DNA of 64,000 nucleotides, from assembly GCF_034064985.1 (NCBI RefSeq), contig NZ_CP139249.1, forward strand, positions 2,232,001 to 2,296,000, given 5' to 3'. Made by a program: the position numbers and the translations under genes. How positions within the stretch are numbered: position 1 is the first letter of the stretch; each line of letters begins with the position of its first letter. The notes under the pieces are model-generated. The model saw nothing but the letters and a program-made list of their open reading frames with translations. It was not told where the DNA came from and searched no databases. The stretch comes from Acinetobacter pittii (GTDB lineage: Bacteria; Pseudomonadota; Gammaproteobacteria; Pseudomonadales; Moraxellaceae). Positions 9,433 to 19,166 of this stretch are shown here, piece by piece.

Positions 9433-9449
9433 ATTAACCTCAGGTTAAT
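9433..9449. promoter_or_regulatory. Perfect 17-bp palindrome upstream of mdcA, candidate operator
   Basis: ATTAACCTCAGGTTAAT is an exact dyad around a central C and contains a T-N11-A core (TAACCTCAGGTTA), the consensus shape of LysR binding sites. It lies about 85 bp upstream of the mdcA start and just past the LysR stop at 9458. Function is inferred only. Confidence 0.5.
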
Positions 9450-9457
9450 GATTAATT

Positions 9458-10372
9458 TTATATTCGATGAATTTCTTCAAAAAACCAATCTAGACAGATT
9501 TTGACTTTAGGCAAATTTGCGTATTGTGGTCGGTACACCAAATAATAAGAAAAGGGCGATGAGAAGTGAATTTGAGGAAATAATCGTATCAAACGCCCGG
9601 TTTGTATATCTTTTTGCACCATAACACTACGCGCTAATGCAACACCATGTCCTTCCATTGCAGCCTGTAAAACTGCAGATGAACTGTTGATTTGCATACC
9701 ACGGCTAATATTGATGTCATTCAAACCTACACTTTTTAGCCAAGATTGCCACCCCGGAAATTGTTGATGTTTTTCCATAGAAAGATCATGAATTAAAGTG
9801 ATATTTTTCAGATCATTTGGGGTTAAGAGAAATGAATGTTCATTTAAAAATGCGGGCGAACATACGGGATAAACCTCTTCATCCATAAGTTTAACGGCTT
9901 CTAAACCTTGCCATTGTCCTTGACCATATCTGACCCCCACATCGACTTTTTGTTCTAAAAAATCTACGGTTTTCAAGTTAATGTCTAAACGAATATCAAT
10001 ATCTGGATACTGTTTTTGAAAATGATCAATTCTTGGTAATAGCCATTTTTCAGCAAATGCTGGACTTACCGCAATATTAAGCACACCTGATAGAGAATCT
10101 TGTTTTAATTTCTCCAAAGCCAAAGTGAGCTTATCAAAACCCGCCCGAATATCCGGTAAAACCGATTCAGCCAGTTCAGTAGCGACCAGTCGATTTTTAC
10201 CGTTAGTTTGCCGATGAAACAACGGAAAGCCTAACCAATCTTCAAGTGTACGTACCAATTGCCCCACTGCGGCCGGAGTCACATTTAACTCTTTTGCCGC
10301 AGCAGAAAAACTTTTGTGGCGTGCACTGGCTTCAAAAGCACGAAGGGCATTCAAATAAACTGGTGAATTCAT
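9458..10372 (-). CDS. LysR-family regulator, GcvA-like
   Basis: A 304-aa LysR protein starting MNSPVYLNALRAFEASARHK, the pattern of GcvA/AmpR-like members, with HTH at about residues 8-65 (FSAAAKELNVTPAAVGQLVR) and a C-terminal effector domain. A GTG two codons upstream is in frame; ATG 10372 matches related proteins better. It is codirectional with mdcA, 109 bp upstream, so it may control the malonate operon or be unrelated. Confidence 0.82.
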   Translation of the reverse strand: MNSPVYLNALRAFEASARHKSFSAAAKELNVTPAAVGQLVRTLEDWLGFPLFHRQTNGKNRLVATELAESVLPDIRAGFDKLTLALEKLKQDSLSGVLNIAVSPAFAEKWLLPRIDHFQKQYPDIDIRLDINLKTVDFLEQKVDVGVRYGQGQWQGLEAVKLMDEEVYPVCSPAFLNEHSFLLTPNDLKNITLIHDLSMEKHQQFPGWQSWLKSVGLNDINISRGMQINSSSAVLQAAMEGHGVALARSVMVQKDIQTGRLIRLFPQIHFSSPFSYYLVYRPQYANLPKVKICLDWFFEEIHRI

Positions 10373-10557
10373 AGGCACTAAAGATTTTCTTTATTGGATA
10401 AGTAGATTATCTCATTTGTACTTATAAATCTTTATTTCTAAAATGCTCTGTAATCTATTCATAACGATTAAATTTTTACATCTTGAGTAGGCTTGCTCAC
10501 TCACTTTATTTATTTTGTTATTGAATAAAGAGAATTGCGTTTAGGAGGAAAGTATTC

Positions 10558-11232
10558 ATGTTGATCCATGCCGATTTTTCACAGGCTGTGATTATCAAAC
10601 CTGAAGACTATCACTGGGTGAAATCTCCCCGTGGGGAAGTTGATCGTGTCATGCTCGATCGTATTGGCGATGAAGTAGCCCGTGCAACCAGTTTGGTGAA
10701 ATATGCGCCCCATACAACCTTCCCTGAACATCGACATCATCATGGTGAAGAAATCCTCGTACTTTCAGGCGTATTTACTGAAAATCAAAATCAGCACTAC
10801 CCTGCTGGATGGTATTTACGCAGTCCCCATCAGTCGGGACATCAACCATCGAGTGAAGAAGGTACATTGATTTTTGTCAAACTTATGCAAATTCCTACGT
10901 CAGAAACGCAAACCTTACGGATCAATACCAACGACCCAGCAAAATGGCAAGAAAAAGGTTCGCGTTTAATTTGCACATTGATTGATGCAAGTTATGAACA
11001 CACTTATTTAGAAAAACTCAAGCCGCAGCAACTTTTTATTGAAGAAGCTGAGGGTGGAATCGAAATTTTGATTACCCAAGGTCAATTAGTTGATAAAGAA
11101 ATAGTTTATGAAACTGGCACATGGATACGCTTACCACCGAAAACACATGCATATTTTCAAGCTGGTTTGTCTGGCACTTCTCTTTATGTAAAAACTGGAC
11201 ACCTAGCCTCAGCCATTGCGGAATATAATTAA
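10558..11232 (+). CDS. ChrR-type double cupin protein
   Basis: A 224-aa protein with an N-terminal cupin of the ChrR anti-sigma class. Metal-binding motif HRHHHGEE lies at residues 60-67, followed by GVFTENQNQHYPAGWYLRSP; a second, degenerate cupin half occupies the C-terminus. It lacks the N-terminal sigma-binding domain of true ChrR, so an anti-sigma role is unlikely; sensing or enzyme function is open. The start is well supported by TTTAGGAGG 8 bp before ATG. An MFS gene follows after 9 bp, suggesting an operon. Confidence 0.8.
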   Translation: MLIHADFSQAVIIKPEDYHWVKSPRGEVDRVMLDRIGDEVARATSLVKYAPHTTFPEHRHHHGEEILVLSGVFTENQNQHYPAGWYLRSPHQSGHQPSSEEGTLIFVKLMQIPTSETQTLRINTNDPAKWQEKGSRLICTLIDASYEHTYLEKLKPQQLFIEEAEGGIEILITQGQLVDKEIVYETGTWIRLPPKTHAYFQAGLSGTSLYVKTGHLASAIAEYN

Positions 11233-11241
11233 AGGCTCTTT

Positions 11242-12429
11242 ATGCTTCAAAATACTATGCACCGCCAAGTATTAATTTTGGCGAGTTCCCAATCCCTTTT
11301 CCAAACCGTTTCTGTCATGGTCATGACCATTGGTGGCTTGGCTGGGGCAAATATTGCAAATACCCCAACACTTGCAACGCTGCCCATCGCATCTATGTTT
11401 TTGGGTACGGCTTTAATGATGTTCCCTGCCTCAATATTAATGGCACATATTGGACGGCGTAATGGTTTTCTATTCGGTGCTTTTTTAGGTGTGCTCGGCG
11501 GCATTATCGCATCAATTGGTATTTTTTATAGTTCACTCATGCTTCTGGCTCTGGGTACGCTATGTGTCGGGGCCTATCAATCCTTTGCTCAGTTTTACCG
11601 TTTTGCTGCCAGTGAAGTGGCAAATGATGCGTTCCGCTCACGCGCTATTTCTTGGGTGATGGCAGGTGGAATTGTTGCAGCACTGATTGGTCCGACTTTA
11701 GCCCGTTTTGGTGGACCCTTATTCCAGCATTTAGAATATATCGGTTCATTTTTAATTATTAGTATCATCTCACTTGTGGCAATGGGCATTTTATCTAGCT
11801 TACATATAGCTGATACAGTTGAGCAAAAGTCTGACTTTACTGCTGGTCGTCCGTGGCAACAGATTGTCTTTCAACCGACCTATTTAGTTGCTCTGTTTGG
11901 TGCCGTCACAGGTTATGGCATTATGATTTTAGGTATGACCGCAACACCAATTGCTATGCGGCATTCACACCATGAACTTGGGTCAATTACGACAGTCATT
12001 CAGCTACATGTGCTTGGTATGTTTCTGCCTTCATTCTTTACTGGAAACTTAATTGCTCGCTTTGGTGTGCTGAAAATCATGTTTGCAGGTCTTTTATTAT
12101 TTGTCTGCTATATCGGATTTGCTCTCTCAGGTATTCAGTTCACATCTTTTGCTATTTCTTTAATTTTATTAGGTGTGGGATGGAACTTTTTATTTATTGG
12201 CAGTACTTCTTTACTCACAGGAACTTATTCCGTGGCTGAAAAAGCCAAGGCCCAAGCTATTAACGATATGACCGTTTTTGTCGTCGGTTTGATTTGTTCG
12301 TTTAGTGCAGGTGCTTTACTGGATTTATTTGGCTGGAAAGCAATGAATATCGCGTTAATACCATGGTTGGTGATTGCCGCAGCTTCTCTCTTTTGGCTAA
12401 GCCAAAAAAGAGAAAAGCAGTTTGTTTAA
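11242..12429 (+). CDS. MFS transporter
   Basis: A 395-aa protein with about 12 hydrophobic segments and an MFS-style loop (AHIGRRNGFLFGAFLGVLGG, residues 69-88). It probably exports or imports a small molecule by proton coupling; substrate cannot be told. It lies 9 bp after the cupin gene and converges with a GNAT gene, leaving a 7-bp gap with no clear terminator. Confidence 0.85.
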   Translation: MLQNTMHRQVLILASSQSLFQTVSVMVMTIGGLAGANIANTPTLATLPIASMFLGTALMMFPASILMAHIGRRNGFLFGAFLGVLGGIIASIGIFYSSLMLLALGTLCVGAYQSFAQFYRFAASEVANDAFRSRAISWVMAGGIVAALIGPTLARFGGPLFQHLEYIGSFLIISIISLVAMGILSSLHIADTVEQKSDFTAGRPWQQIVFQPTYLVALFGAVTGYGIMILGMTATPIAMRHSHHELGSITTVIQLHVLGMFLPSFFTGNLIARFGVLKIMFAGLLLFVCYIGFALSGIQFTSFAISLILLGVGWNFLFIGSTSLLTGTYSVAEKAKAQAINDMTVFVVGLICSFSAGALLDLFGWKAMNIALIPWLVIAAASLFWLSQKREKQFV

Positions 12430-12436
12430 ATTCTTT

Positions 12437-13030
12437 TTAACGCGGTTTGCTCAATAGCCATTCTAGATTTTGACGGACCGCAGGCCATTCATGTTTTAAA
12501 ATACTGTAAACATGAGTGTCCCGCAAAATATCATCTTTCACAATTTGATGGCTTCTTAGCACACCGTCTAGCTTTGCACCCAAGCGTACAATCGCGGCTT
12601 GACTTTGAACATTTAAAGAAGATGTGCGTAACTCAACCGCAATACAGTTTAAAGTCTCAAATGCATGAGCCAACAATAGCTTTTTACATTCAGTATTTAC
12701 AGGCGTACGTTGTGCAGACTTTCGATACCATGTTGAGCCAATTTCTACACGGCGATGGGCTTCTTCAATATGCATTAAAGTTGTCATGCCCAGCGCTCGC
12801 CCCGTTTTTCGGTCTTCAATATAAAATGGCAACATAGAGCCGGATTTTTGCAAATCAAGACGTCTTTCAATTTCAGCAGCTATCTGTTCAGGTCTTGGCA
12901 CACGGGTATACCAAAGATTATAGAGTTCCCCATCGCAAACGGCCTCTTTGAGCGCTTCAGCTTGAGTTACATCTAGCGGCTTTAAAATAACGTGTTCACC
13001 CAATAACTCAACAGGTGTAGTCAAAGACAT
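12437..13030 (-). CDS. GNAT-family N-acetyltransferase, RimJ/RimL type
   Basis: A 197-aa acetyltransferase. The RimJ/L-like pattern is visible in RVEIGSTWYRKSAQRTPVNTECKK-type sequence in the acetyl-CoA region (residues about 90-113) and LNVQSQAAIVRLGAKLDGVLR near residue 140. Such proteins acetylate protein N-termini or small amines. It lies 42 bp downstream of the PaiB-like gene and may share its transcript. Confidence 0.85.
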   Translation of the reverse strand: MSLTTPVELLGEHVILKPLDVTQAEALKEAVCDGELYNLWYTRVPRPEQIAAEIERRLDLQKSGSMLPFYIEDRKTGRALGMTTLMHIEEAHRRVEIGSTWYRKSAQRTPVNTECKKLLLAHAFETLNCIAVELRTSSLNVQSQAAIVRLGAKLDGVLRSHQIVKDDILRDTHVYSILKHEWPAVRQNLEWLLSKPR

Positions 13031-13072
13031 CTTTATCTCCTCAATTGATATTAAGCTTTTATATTTTCAAAA

Positions 13073-13708
13073 TTATTTATTTAACTCAGCCACACTGTAC
13101 ATGGCATTCGCTATAGTTTGATGACCAGATTTCGATAGGCCATCTGCCGCGCCTAAAATGTCTCGGCGTTCTTTGTTTTGCCCAAGTTTTGATTTCCCTT
13201 GCAGCTTAGTAATTTCAATTTCCATTCCCACAATGGCTTTTAACATCGGTTCAAGATAGTCTTTTGGTGCATCTGACATTTTCCATGGTTCAGGTTGAGA
13301 AGCTTCATGGGTGCGGGTTAAGCGAGCCACCACACCACGAACATAACGTTCATCATCTCGAATTGTCACTTTGCCATAAGCATGCACAACCCTATAGTTC
13401 CACGTCGGCACTTGTCTGTGCTGTTCATGTTTGGATGGGTACCAGTTTGGTGAAATATACGCATCGCCAGCTTGGAACACGACAAGTACCTCATCTCCAT
13501 TTTTAATATCCTGCCAAACAGAATTATTTCGAGACACATGGGCATGTAGCATACCCAAGTTCCCTTCGCTTGCCTGTAATTCGAATGGAAGATGATTTGC
13601 ATCTAAGCCATTACTTCCATGCGTAAAAAGCACCCCAAATTGATGTTCTGCAATAAGAGAATGCAATACATCCAAACGGTTTTCTGCAAAATCATCAGGG
13701 ATATACAT
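13073..13708 (-). CDS. PaiB-family FMN-binding protein
   Basis: A 211-aa protein beginning MYIPDDFAENRLDVLHSLIA, with SPNWYPSKHEQHRQVPTWNY near residues 90-109, both characteristic of the PaiB / FMN-binding negative regulator family (split-barrel flavin fold). It stands divergent from a MocR gene at 13824; PaiB-like genes are often paired with MocR regulators. It may be a flavin-dependent enzyme rather than a DNA-binding protein. Confidence 0.88.
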   Translation of the reverse strand: MYIPDDFAENRLDVLHSLIAEHQFGVLFTHGSNGLDANHLPFELQASEGNLGMLHAHVSRNNSVWQDIKNGDEVLVVFQAGDAYISPNWYPSKHEQHRQVPTWNYRVVHAYGKVTIRDDERYVRGVVARLTRTHEASQPEPWKMSDAPKDYLEPMLKAIVGMEIEITKLQGKSKLGQNKERRDILGAADGLSKSGHQTIANAMYSVAELNK

Positions 13709-13823
13709 GGCTAAAAACCTCGCTGTAAATATCAGGGTTATTTATATTTTGTGTTGTAAATTTTCTGGTTTCTGTGGTTTATTAAAAAGAACCACTTTGT
13801 ATTTTTTTAAGTAGACCAGAATT

Positions 13824-15314
13824 ATGGCAAGAATGGCAAAAGTTGTGGAACTTCCATCTATTGCAAAGATTGACAAAAGCCAAGGAAAGATTAGTGCTCA
13901 ACTGACTCAAGCTTTACGTGAAGCTGTACAAAGTGGTGATTTACAGCCAGGCGATCCATTGCCTTCTTCTCGTGAACTGGCTCAAACACTTGAGGTCGCA
14001 CGAGGAACCATTATTGAAGCTTATGATCAGCTTTTAGCTGAAGGTGTGTTTGACTCTCAACCACGAACTGGCACTTATGTGTCTCATGCTTTGGTTAAAA
14101 CATCTGTAATACAACACTCATCAAAAGAAAATAAACCTAACTCGATATCGTTGACCAAATCGGCACGTTCTTATGCCAAAGTGCTTGATGAATTTAAGCC
14201 ACTTCCTCATGTTCCTTTTGCGGTATCTGTCCCCGTCGGTCGTACTCAACCAAGTGATATCTGGCGTAAATTTGGTAATAAATTTAGATCTCGGGGTGCA
14301 GGTGCTCCATCAGGTTATGGTGAACCTCAAGGGGTGTTATCACTAAGAATTGCTATAGCAGACTATATACGACGCTCACGTTCTGTCCACTGCGAACCTG
14401 AACAAATTGTGATTACACCTGGCATTCAACAGTCACTTTATATTTGTAGCCAGATTTTATTTGAAGCAAAAGATGAAGTTTGGATTGAAGATCCAGCTTA
14501 TCGCGGTACAACAGCCATTTTTGAACATGTTGTACAAAACATTCGGATGGTGCGTGTTCCTGTTGATGAAGAAGGCATTCAGGTTGAAACTGGCATTAAG
14601 CTTTCTAAACATGCGCGTGCTGCTTTTGTAACACCCTCTCACCAATATCCACTGGGTATGCCGATGAGTCTAGCAAGACGTACTGCTTTATTAGCTTGGG
14701 CAAAACAGCAAAATGCATGGATCATTGAAGATGACTATGACAGCGAACTTCGTTATAACGGACAGCCCTTTCCATCTTTACAAGGTATGGCACCCGATCA
14801 AGTCATTTATCTTGGCACTTTCAGTAAGGTCTTATTTCCGTCTCTTAGACTTGGCTATGCAGTGTTGCCTAAAGAACTGGTAGCTCCTTTTTGTGGGCTT
14901 AGAGTCTTAATTGATAGACACCCGCCTGCTGCCGACCAACACGTTTTGGCTGCTTTTATTCAAGAGGGTTATTTAGAGCGGCATATACGACGTACTCGAA
15001 ATGTCTATGCAGAAGTTCGAGAATACATTATTGGTCTGATTGAAAAATACATACCTCAAGAACTGGCTTGGTTACAGCCGGGCGATCAAGGCATGCATGT
15101 GGTGTTATGGCTTGCTCAGCATATTAATGATATTGACGTTGCAAGTTCGGCAATCGATACAGGCATTGCCATCAAAGCAATTTCACCGACATTTTCAAAA
15201 GAGCGGCAACGTTCGGGTTTAATTGTCGGCTTAGGCGATTTTGAACCCGAACTGATGCAACAAACCATAAAAAAACTATCAAAAATTATTCAACAACATG
15301 ACAAGCCGACTTAG
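13824..15314 (+). CDS. MocR/PdxR-type regulator (GntR HTH fused to aminotransferase)
   Basis: A 496-aa protein with a GntR winged HTH at about residues 18-85 (DPLPSSRELAQTLEVARGT) and a fold-type I aminotransferase domain from about residue 115. The PLP lysine is K335 in GTFSKVLFPSLRLG, and IIEDDYDSELRYNG is the usual MocR segment. MocR proteins use bound PLP to sense ligands and often control the divergent gene, here paiB-like 13708. Convergent with lrgB, 7-bp gap. Confidence 0.9.
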   Translation: MARMAKVVELPSIAKIDKSQGKISAQLTQALREAVQSGDLQPGDPLPSSRELAQTLEVARGTIIEAYDQLLAEGVFDSQPRTGTYVSHALVKTSVIQHSSKENKPNSISLTKSARSYAKVLDEFKPLPHVPFAVSVPVGRTQPSDIWRKFGNKFRSRGAGAPSGYGEPQGVLSLRIAIADYIRRSRSVHCEPEQIVITPGIQQSLYICSQILFEAKDEVWIEDPAYRGTTAIFEHVVQNIRMVRVPVDEEGIQVETGIKLSKHARAAFVTPSHQYPLGMPMSLARRTALLAWAKQQNAWIIEDDYDSELRYNGQPFPSLQGMAPDQVIYLGTFSKVLFPSLRLGYAVLPKELVAPFCGLRVLIDRHPPAADQHVLAAFIQEGYLERHIRRTRNVYAEVREYIIGLIEKYIPQELAWLQPGDQGMHVVLWLAQHINDIDVASSAIDTGIAIKAISPTFSKERQRSGLIVGLGDFEPELMQQTIKKLSKIIQQHDKPT

Positions 15315-15321
15315 ATATAGC

Positions 15322-16011
15322 CTACAACAGCAACCATAGATGAATCGCAAATGGTCCAATCAGTACCATTAAAATACCGGCAATAACCATGGTTAAACTG
15401 GCAATTACCCCTTCTTCACTATTGCGCTGCTGTGCTCTAACTGTACCAAAACCGTGGGCTGCATTGCCGAAGGCTGCCCCATTTGCTACGTTAGAACGGA
15501 TTTTAGTAATCGCTAAAATCGCATCGCCGCAAATCATACCGACCAAACCAGTAATAACGGTAAATAGTGAAACCAATGCTGCCGAACCATGAATATCTTC
15601 GGCTAAAATCATGGCAAAAGGTGTTGAAATAGAACGTGCCATTAAACTGTTGGTCACTTCTGGGCTAAAGTGGAACCACTGAGCCATCTCATAGGCTGAC
15701 ATCACACCAACACTCATCCCCACAATAATTGCAATCGAAAGCACCCCAAGGTTTTTACGAATCGTTTCCCTATAACGATAAATCGGTACAGCGAAAGCAA
15801 CCGTTGCTGGTCCTAATAAATTAACAATCCACTGCGTATCTTCAGCATAAGTTTGATATGAAATTCCAAAAATCGTCATCAAAATAATGGTGAGTACAGG
15901 CACACTAATTGCTGGTGATAACCAAAGTTTCGGATTTTTCTGATAGATCCGCTTTGCCACAACATAGGCTGCCAAGGTCCAGATCAGACAAAGAATTGAC
16001 CAAATATTCAT
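15322..16011 (-). CDS. LrgB-family membrane protein
   Basis: A 229-aa polytopic protein of the LrgB/CidB family (LLGPATVAFAVPIYRYR at about residues 60-76 and FGNAAHGFGTVRAQQRNSEEG near the C-terminus are typical). With the LrgA/CidA-like partner 11 bp upstream it forms a membrane pair linked to murein hydrolase control or to export of small organic acids such as pyruvate or glycolate. The LysR gene upstream is divergent. Confidence 0.9.
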   Translation of the reverse strand: MNIWSILCLIWTLAAYVVAKRIYQKNPKLWLSPAISVPVLTIILMTIFGISYQTYAEDTQWIVNLLGPATVAFAVPIYRYRETIRKNLGVLSIAIIVGMSVGVMSAYEMAQWFHFSPEVTNSLMARSISTPFAMILAEDIHGSAALVSLFTVITGLVGMICGDAILAITKIRSNVANGAAFGNAAHGFGTVRAQQRNSEEGVIASLTMVIAGILMVLIGPFAIHLWLLL

Positions 16012-16022
16012 GTCATTTTCTC

Positions 16023-16454
16023 TTAGATATGCTTATGTTGAAGACGTTTTCGGGTCTGTAAATAAGCTTTCAAACGATTGTAATAGTGGATCGTCAGGCA
16101 TGTACTGAGCATGACCAAAATGGTCCCAACCGCAATGCTCAAGACAATTTGCCATCCTTCGGTCATAAACAAGGTTTTATACTGCACTACAGCGACCACA
16201 ACGGGCACGAAAAACAGCAACAGTTCACCTAAAACAACGGTTGCTCCCATTGCTACCTGATCCATTTTGATAATTTTAAAGAACAGGCATAAAAGCAATA
16301 AAAACATACCTAAAATACCTGCCGAGACAGGTACGCCAAGTTTTTGATGTAAGAGATATCCGACCCACCAAAATCCAGCCAAAATCAAAATTTGTTTAAC
16401 TAACACGAATAGTGAAGGTTGTGTGGGTGTTCCAGAAGCAGATTCAGTACTCAT
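16023..16454 (-). CDS. CidA/LrgA-family holin-like protein
   Basis: A 143-aa protein with four hydrophobic segments (VKQILILAGFWWVGYLL, VSAGILGMFLLLLCLFF) typical of CidA/LrgA. It forms an operon with the LrgB-like gene 11 bp downstream. A divergent LysR gene lies 110 bp away, an arrangement seen for CidR-controlled cidAB, so the regulator probably controls this pair. Confidence 0.88.
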   Translation of the reverse strand: MSTESASGTPTQPSLFVLVKQILILAGFWWVGYLLHQKLGVPVSAGILGMFLLLLCLFFKIIKMDQVAMGATVVLGELLLFFVPVVVAVVQYKTLFMTEGWQIVLSIAVGTILVMLSTCLTIHYYNRLKAYLQTRKRLQHKHI

Positions 16455-16564
16455 TTTGCGAAATTAAATGGTTAACTACACTATTATGCTATCTTGGTTA
16501 AAGCTGCTAAATATGAATTATTCATGTTAATATCATTCCAAAATGGAATAATTTATTCTTTATT

Positions 16565-17470
16565 ATGCTTTCTCTAAAATCACTACAGTGCTTCGTTACA
16601 TTGGTAAAAACTAAAAGTTTTACCCGTACTGCTGAAGAGTTGTATCTGACTCAACCCACTATTAGTAAAATATTACAGCAGCTTGAAGAGCAACTTCAGG
16701 TACAGCTTTTGGTTAAACCTGATCACGGCCGTAAAAGACAAATTGAACTAACTGAAATTGGAGAGCGCATTTATCAACATGCGATCGAGCTTCTTCAAGC
16801 AGAACAAAACATCTTTCTTGAAATTGAAAACTATCAACAATTAAAAACAGGAACTTTAAAACTTGGCGTTCCGCCTTTAGGTTCACAGCTCTTAACGACT
16901 GCCCTATTTGATTATCATCAGCAATGGCCAGAGATTGAATTGGCTTTTATGGAAGTGGGTTCACGCGGTATTGAGCAAGCTTTGCTTAACAATGAACTAG
17001 ACGTTGGCGTTTTATTGCAGCCTTTTGATACGCAAATTTTCAATAGCATCGAGCTATGTAACTACCCTTTAATGGTCCTTTTACGCCGTGATGCGACTTG
17101 GGCAACCCGTAAAAAAATAAATCTAGAAGAACTACAACACCAATCATTTTTAATGTTTCCAGAAAATTTCTCTTTAAATAGTATTATTCTCGATGCCTGT
17201 AAGCAGCATGGTTTCTACCCAACCATTGCTTGCCGGACCAGCCAATGGCACCTCTTAGCAGATATGGTGTTACAACGAATGGGGATTGCGCTTCTCCCGC
17301 AATATTATACCGACATGCTTGACCCTAATTTATTTGCAGCAGTACCGCTTGAAAAACCAAATATTCAGTGGCACTTAGTGATGGCTTGGAAAAAAAATCT
17401 TCCTGTCTCACCAGCAGTACAGGCGTGGCTTAATATTGTTCGTCAGCATTTTCAACACATTAAGCCCTAA
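16565..17470 (+). CDS. LysR-family regulator, CidR-like by position
   Basis: A 301-aa LysR protein with N-terminal HTH (SFTRTAEELYLTQPTISKIL, residues 19-38) and an effector domain. It is divergent from the CidA/LrgB-like pair and most likely regulates it, as CidR does in other bacteria; that is inferred from layout alone. Confidence 0.85.
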   Translation: MLSLKSLQCFVTLVKTKSFTRTAEELYLTQPTISKILQQLEEQLQVQLLVKPDHGRKRQIELTEIGERIYQHAIELLQAEQNIFLEIENYQQLKTGTLKLGVPPLGSQLLTTALFDYHQQWPEIELAFMEVGSRGIEQALLNNELDVGVLLQPFDTQIFNSIELCNYPLMVLLRRDATWATRKKINLEELQHQSFLMFPENFSLNSIILDACKQHGFYPTIACRTSQWHLLADMVLQRMGIALLPQYYTDMLDPNLFAAVPLEKPNIQWHLVMAWKKNLPVSPAVQAWLNIVRQHFQHIKP

Positions 17471-17572
17471 CGTTGAACACTGAAATGACTTAATTCAAAA
17501 ACTGATAAAGCTTTTCCACAAAAAAGCTACCCAATCTTGGATCAGCTCACTTAGACTAGATCCGATTGTTTT

Positions 17573-18217
17573 ATGACATGGACAATAACAATGAATAATG
17601 AACATTTTAAGCTGTACACAGATTCAGAGTTTCTAAGCCCCTATGCGTTTACAGTTTTTGTAGGGCTACATGAAAAACAAATTCCATTTGAAATTGCGAC
17701 CATCAACTTAGGCCAACAAGGCCAGTTTGAAAAATCTTATGTAGCAAAGTCATTAACTGCCAAAGTGCCTGTACTCGAGCATAACGATTTTGCCTTATCA
17801 GAATCCTCCGCCATTTTGGAATATCTTGAAGAGCTTTATCCAAACACATCTATTTATCCAAAAGATATTCAAGCACGCGCAAGAGCAAGACAAATTCAGG
17901 CATGGCTCCGATCGGACTTAGTTGCACTAAGAACTGAGCGTCCAACCGATGTTATTTTTATTCAGCCCACCTCCACTCCACTTTCTGAACAAGGCCAAAA
18001 AGCAGCAGAGAAACTTTTCTTTGTTGCAGAAAAACTTCTTGCGTCTGATGCCGAATTTCTTTTTGGTTCATGGAGCATTGTCGATGCTGAACTTGCCCTT
18101 ATGTTGCAACGCCTTATTCAAAATGGTGATGCTGTACCAGAACGTTTAAAAAACTATGCATTACAGCAATGGCAAAGACCGACCGTACAAAAATGGCTTG
18201 CCTTAAGACATAAATAA
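17573..18217 (+). CDS. yfcF: Glutathione S-transferase, YfcF-like
   Basis: A 214-aa GST: thioredoxin-like N-terminal domain (LYTDSEFLSPYAFTVFVGLHE with the conserved cis-Pro segment AKVPVLEHNDF and ESSAILEYLEE) and an alpha-helical C-terminal domain. Similar in plan to E. coli YfcF, a glutathione-linked peroxidase-type enzyme. No good ribosome site precedes ATG 17573; a second ATG at 17591 is plausible. Another GST-like gene follows after 33 bp, so the two probably form an operon. Confidence 0.85.
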   Translation: MTWTITMNNEHFKLYTDSEFLSPYAFTVFVGLHEKQIPFEIATINLGQQGQFEKSYVAKSLTAKVPVLEHNDFALSESSAILEYLEELYPNTSIYPKDIQARARARQIQAWLRSDLVALRTERPTDVIFIQPTSTPLSEQGQKAAEKLFFVAEKLLASDAEFLFGSWSIVDAELALMLQRLIQNGDAVPERLKNYALQQWQRPTVQKWLALRHK

Positions 18218-18250
18218 ATCCTTATATTTACACCAAACACGAGATAAAAA

Positions 18251-19099
18251 ATGAGTGATTCAAACTATATTCCTCCACAAGTTTGGCAATGGGCTGGAGA
18301 AAAAACCGATTTAAACCAACCTACTTCAGGCCCTCGCTACGAACATACACTTCCAGTAGGGAAACATCCGCTCCAGCTCTATTCTTTAGCAACGCCTAAT
18401 GGTCAAAAAGTCACTATTTTATTAGAAGAGCTTTTAGCTCTAGGACACCAAGATGCTGAATATGATGCATGGCTGATTAAAATCGGTGAAGGGCAGCAAT
18501 TTGGTAGTGGCTTTGTAGAAATTAATCCAAACTCTAAAATTCCAGCATTGGTTGACCATAGCCAAAATCCTCCTCTACGAGTTTTCGAGTCAGGCTCAAT
18601 TTTGCTTTACTTGGCTGAAAAGTTTAAAGCTTTCATTCCAACTGATATTGTTGCACGTACTGAATGCCTCAATTGGTTATTCTGGCAAATGGGCAGCGCG
18701 CCTTACCTAGGTGGCGGTTTTGGACATTTTTATGCTTATGCACCCGTTAAAGTTGAATATGCAATTAACCGCTTTGCCTTGGAAACAAAACGCTTACTTG
18801 ATGTATTAGATCAGCATCTAGCAAAGCATGAATATTTGGCTGGTTCTGAATATAGCATCGCTGATATTGCGGCGTTCCCTTGGTATGGTGGTCTTGTTAA
18901 AAACTGGGTGTATAACGGCGCGGAGTTTTTAGGTGTCGATCAATATAAAAATGTTCAACGTTGGGCAGATGCGATTTTAGCGCGTCCTGCGGTACAACGT
19001 GGCCGTATGGTCAACCGTACTTTTGGTGACTTAGCTACACAGTTGCATGAACGTCATGATGCCAGCGATTTTGAGACCAAGACTCAAGATAAAGTTTAA
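18251..19099 (+). CDS. yghU: Glutathione-dependent disulfide-bond oxidoreductase YghU
   Basis: A 282-aa nu-class GST. The long N-terminal stretch (YIPPQVWQWAGEKTDLN), the active-site region LATPNGQKVTILLEELL and GQQFGSGFVEINPNSKIPAL are hallmarks of YghU/YfcG proteins, which reduce disulfides using bound glutathione. It follows the YfcF-like gene and ends at a strong hairpin terminator. Confidence 0.92.
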   Translation: MSDSNYIPPQVWQWAGEKTDLNQPTSGPRYEHTLPVGKHPLQLYSLATPNGQKVTILLEELLALGHQDAEYDAWLIKIGEGQQFGSGFVEINPNSKIPALVDHSQNPPLRVFESGSILLYLAEKFKAFIPTDIVARTECLNWLFWQMGSAPYLGGGFGHFYAYAPVKVEYAINRFALETKRLLDVLDQHLAKHEYLAGSEYSIADIAAFPWYGGLVKNWVYNGAEFLGVDQYKNVQRWADAILARPAVQRGRMVNRTFGDLATQLHERHDASDFETKTQDKV

Positions 19100-19113
19100 T
19101 TATTATTTTTAAA

Positions 19114-19146
19114 TAAAACCCACTTTTGCTCAAAAAGTGGGTTTTA
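19114..19146. terminator. Strong bidirectional terminator after yghU
   Basis: A 14-bp perfect stem, taaaacccactttt (19114-19127) with aaaagtgggtttta (19133-19146), five-base loop, flanked by A/T runs. It separates yghU from the convergent DUF2000 gene. Confidence 0.85.
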
Positions 19147-19166
19147 TCATTCTTCCAATAAAAATC

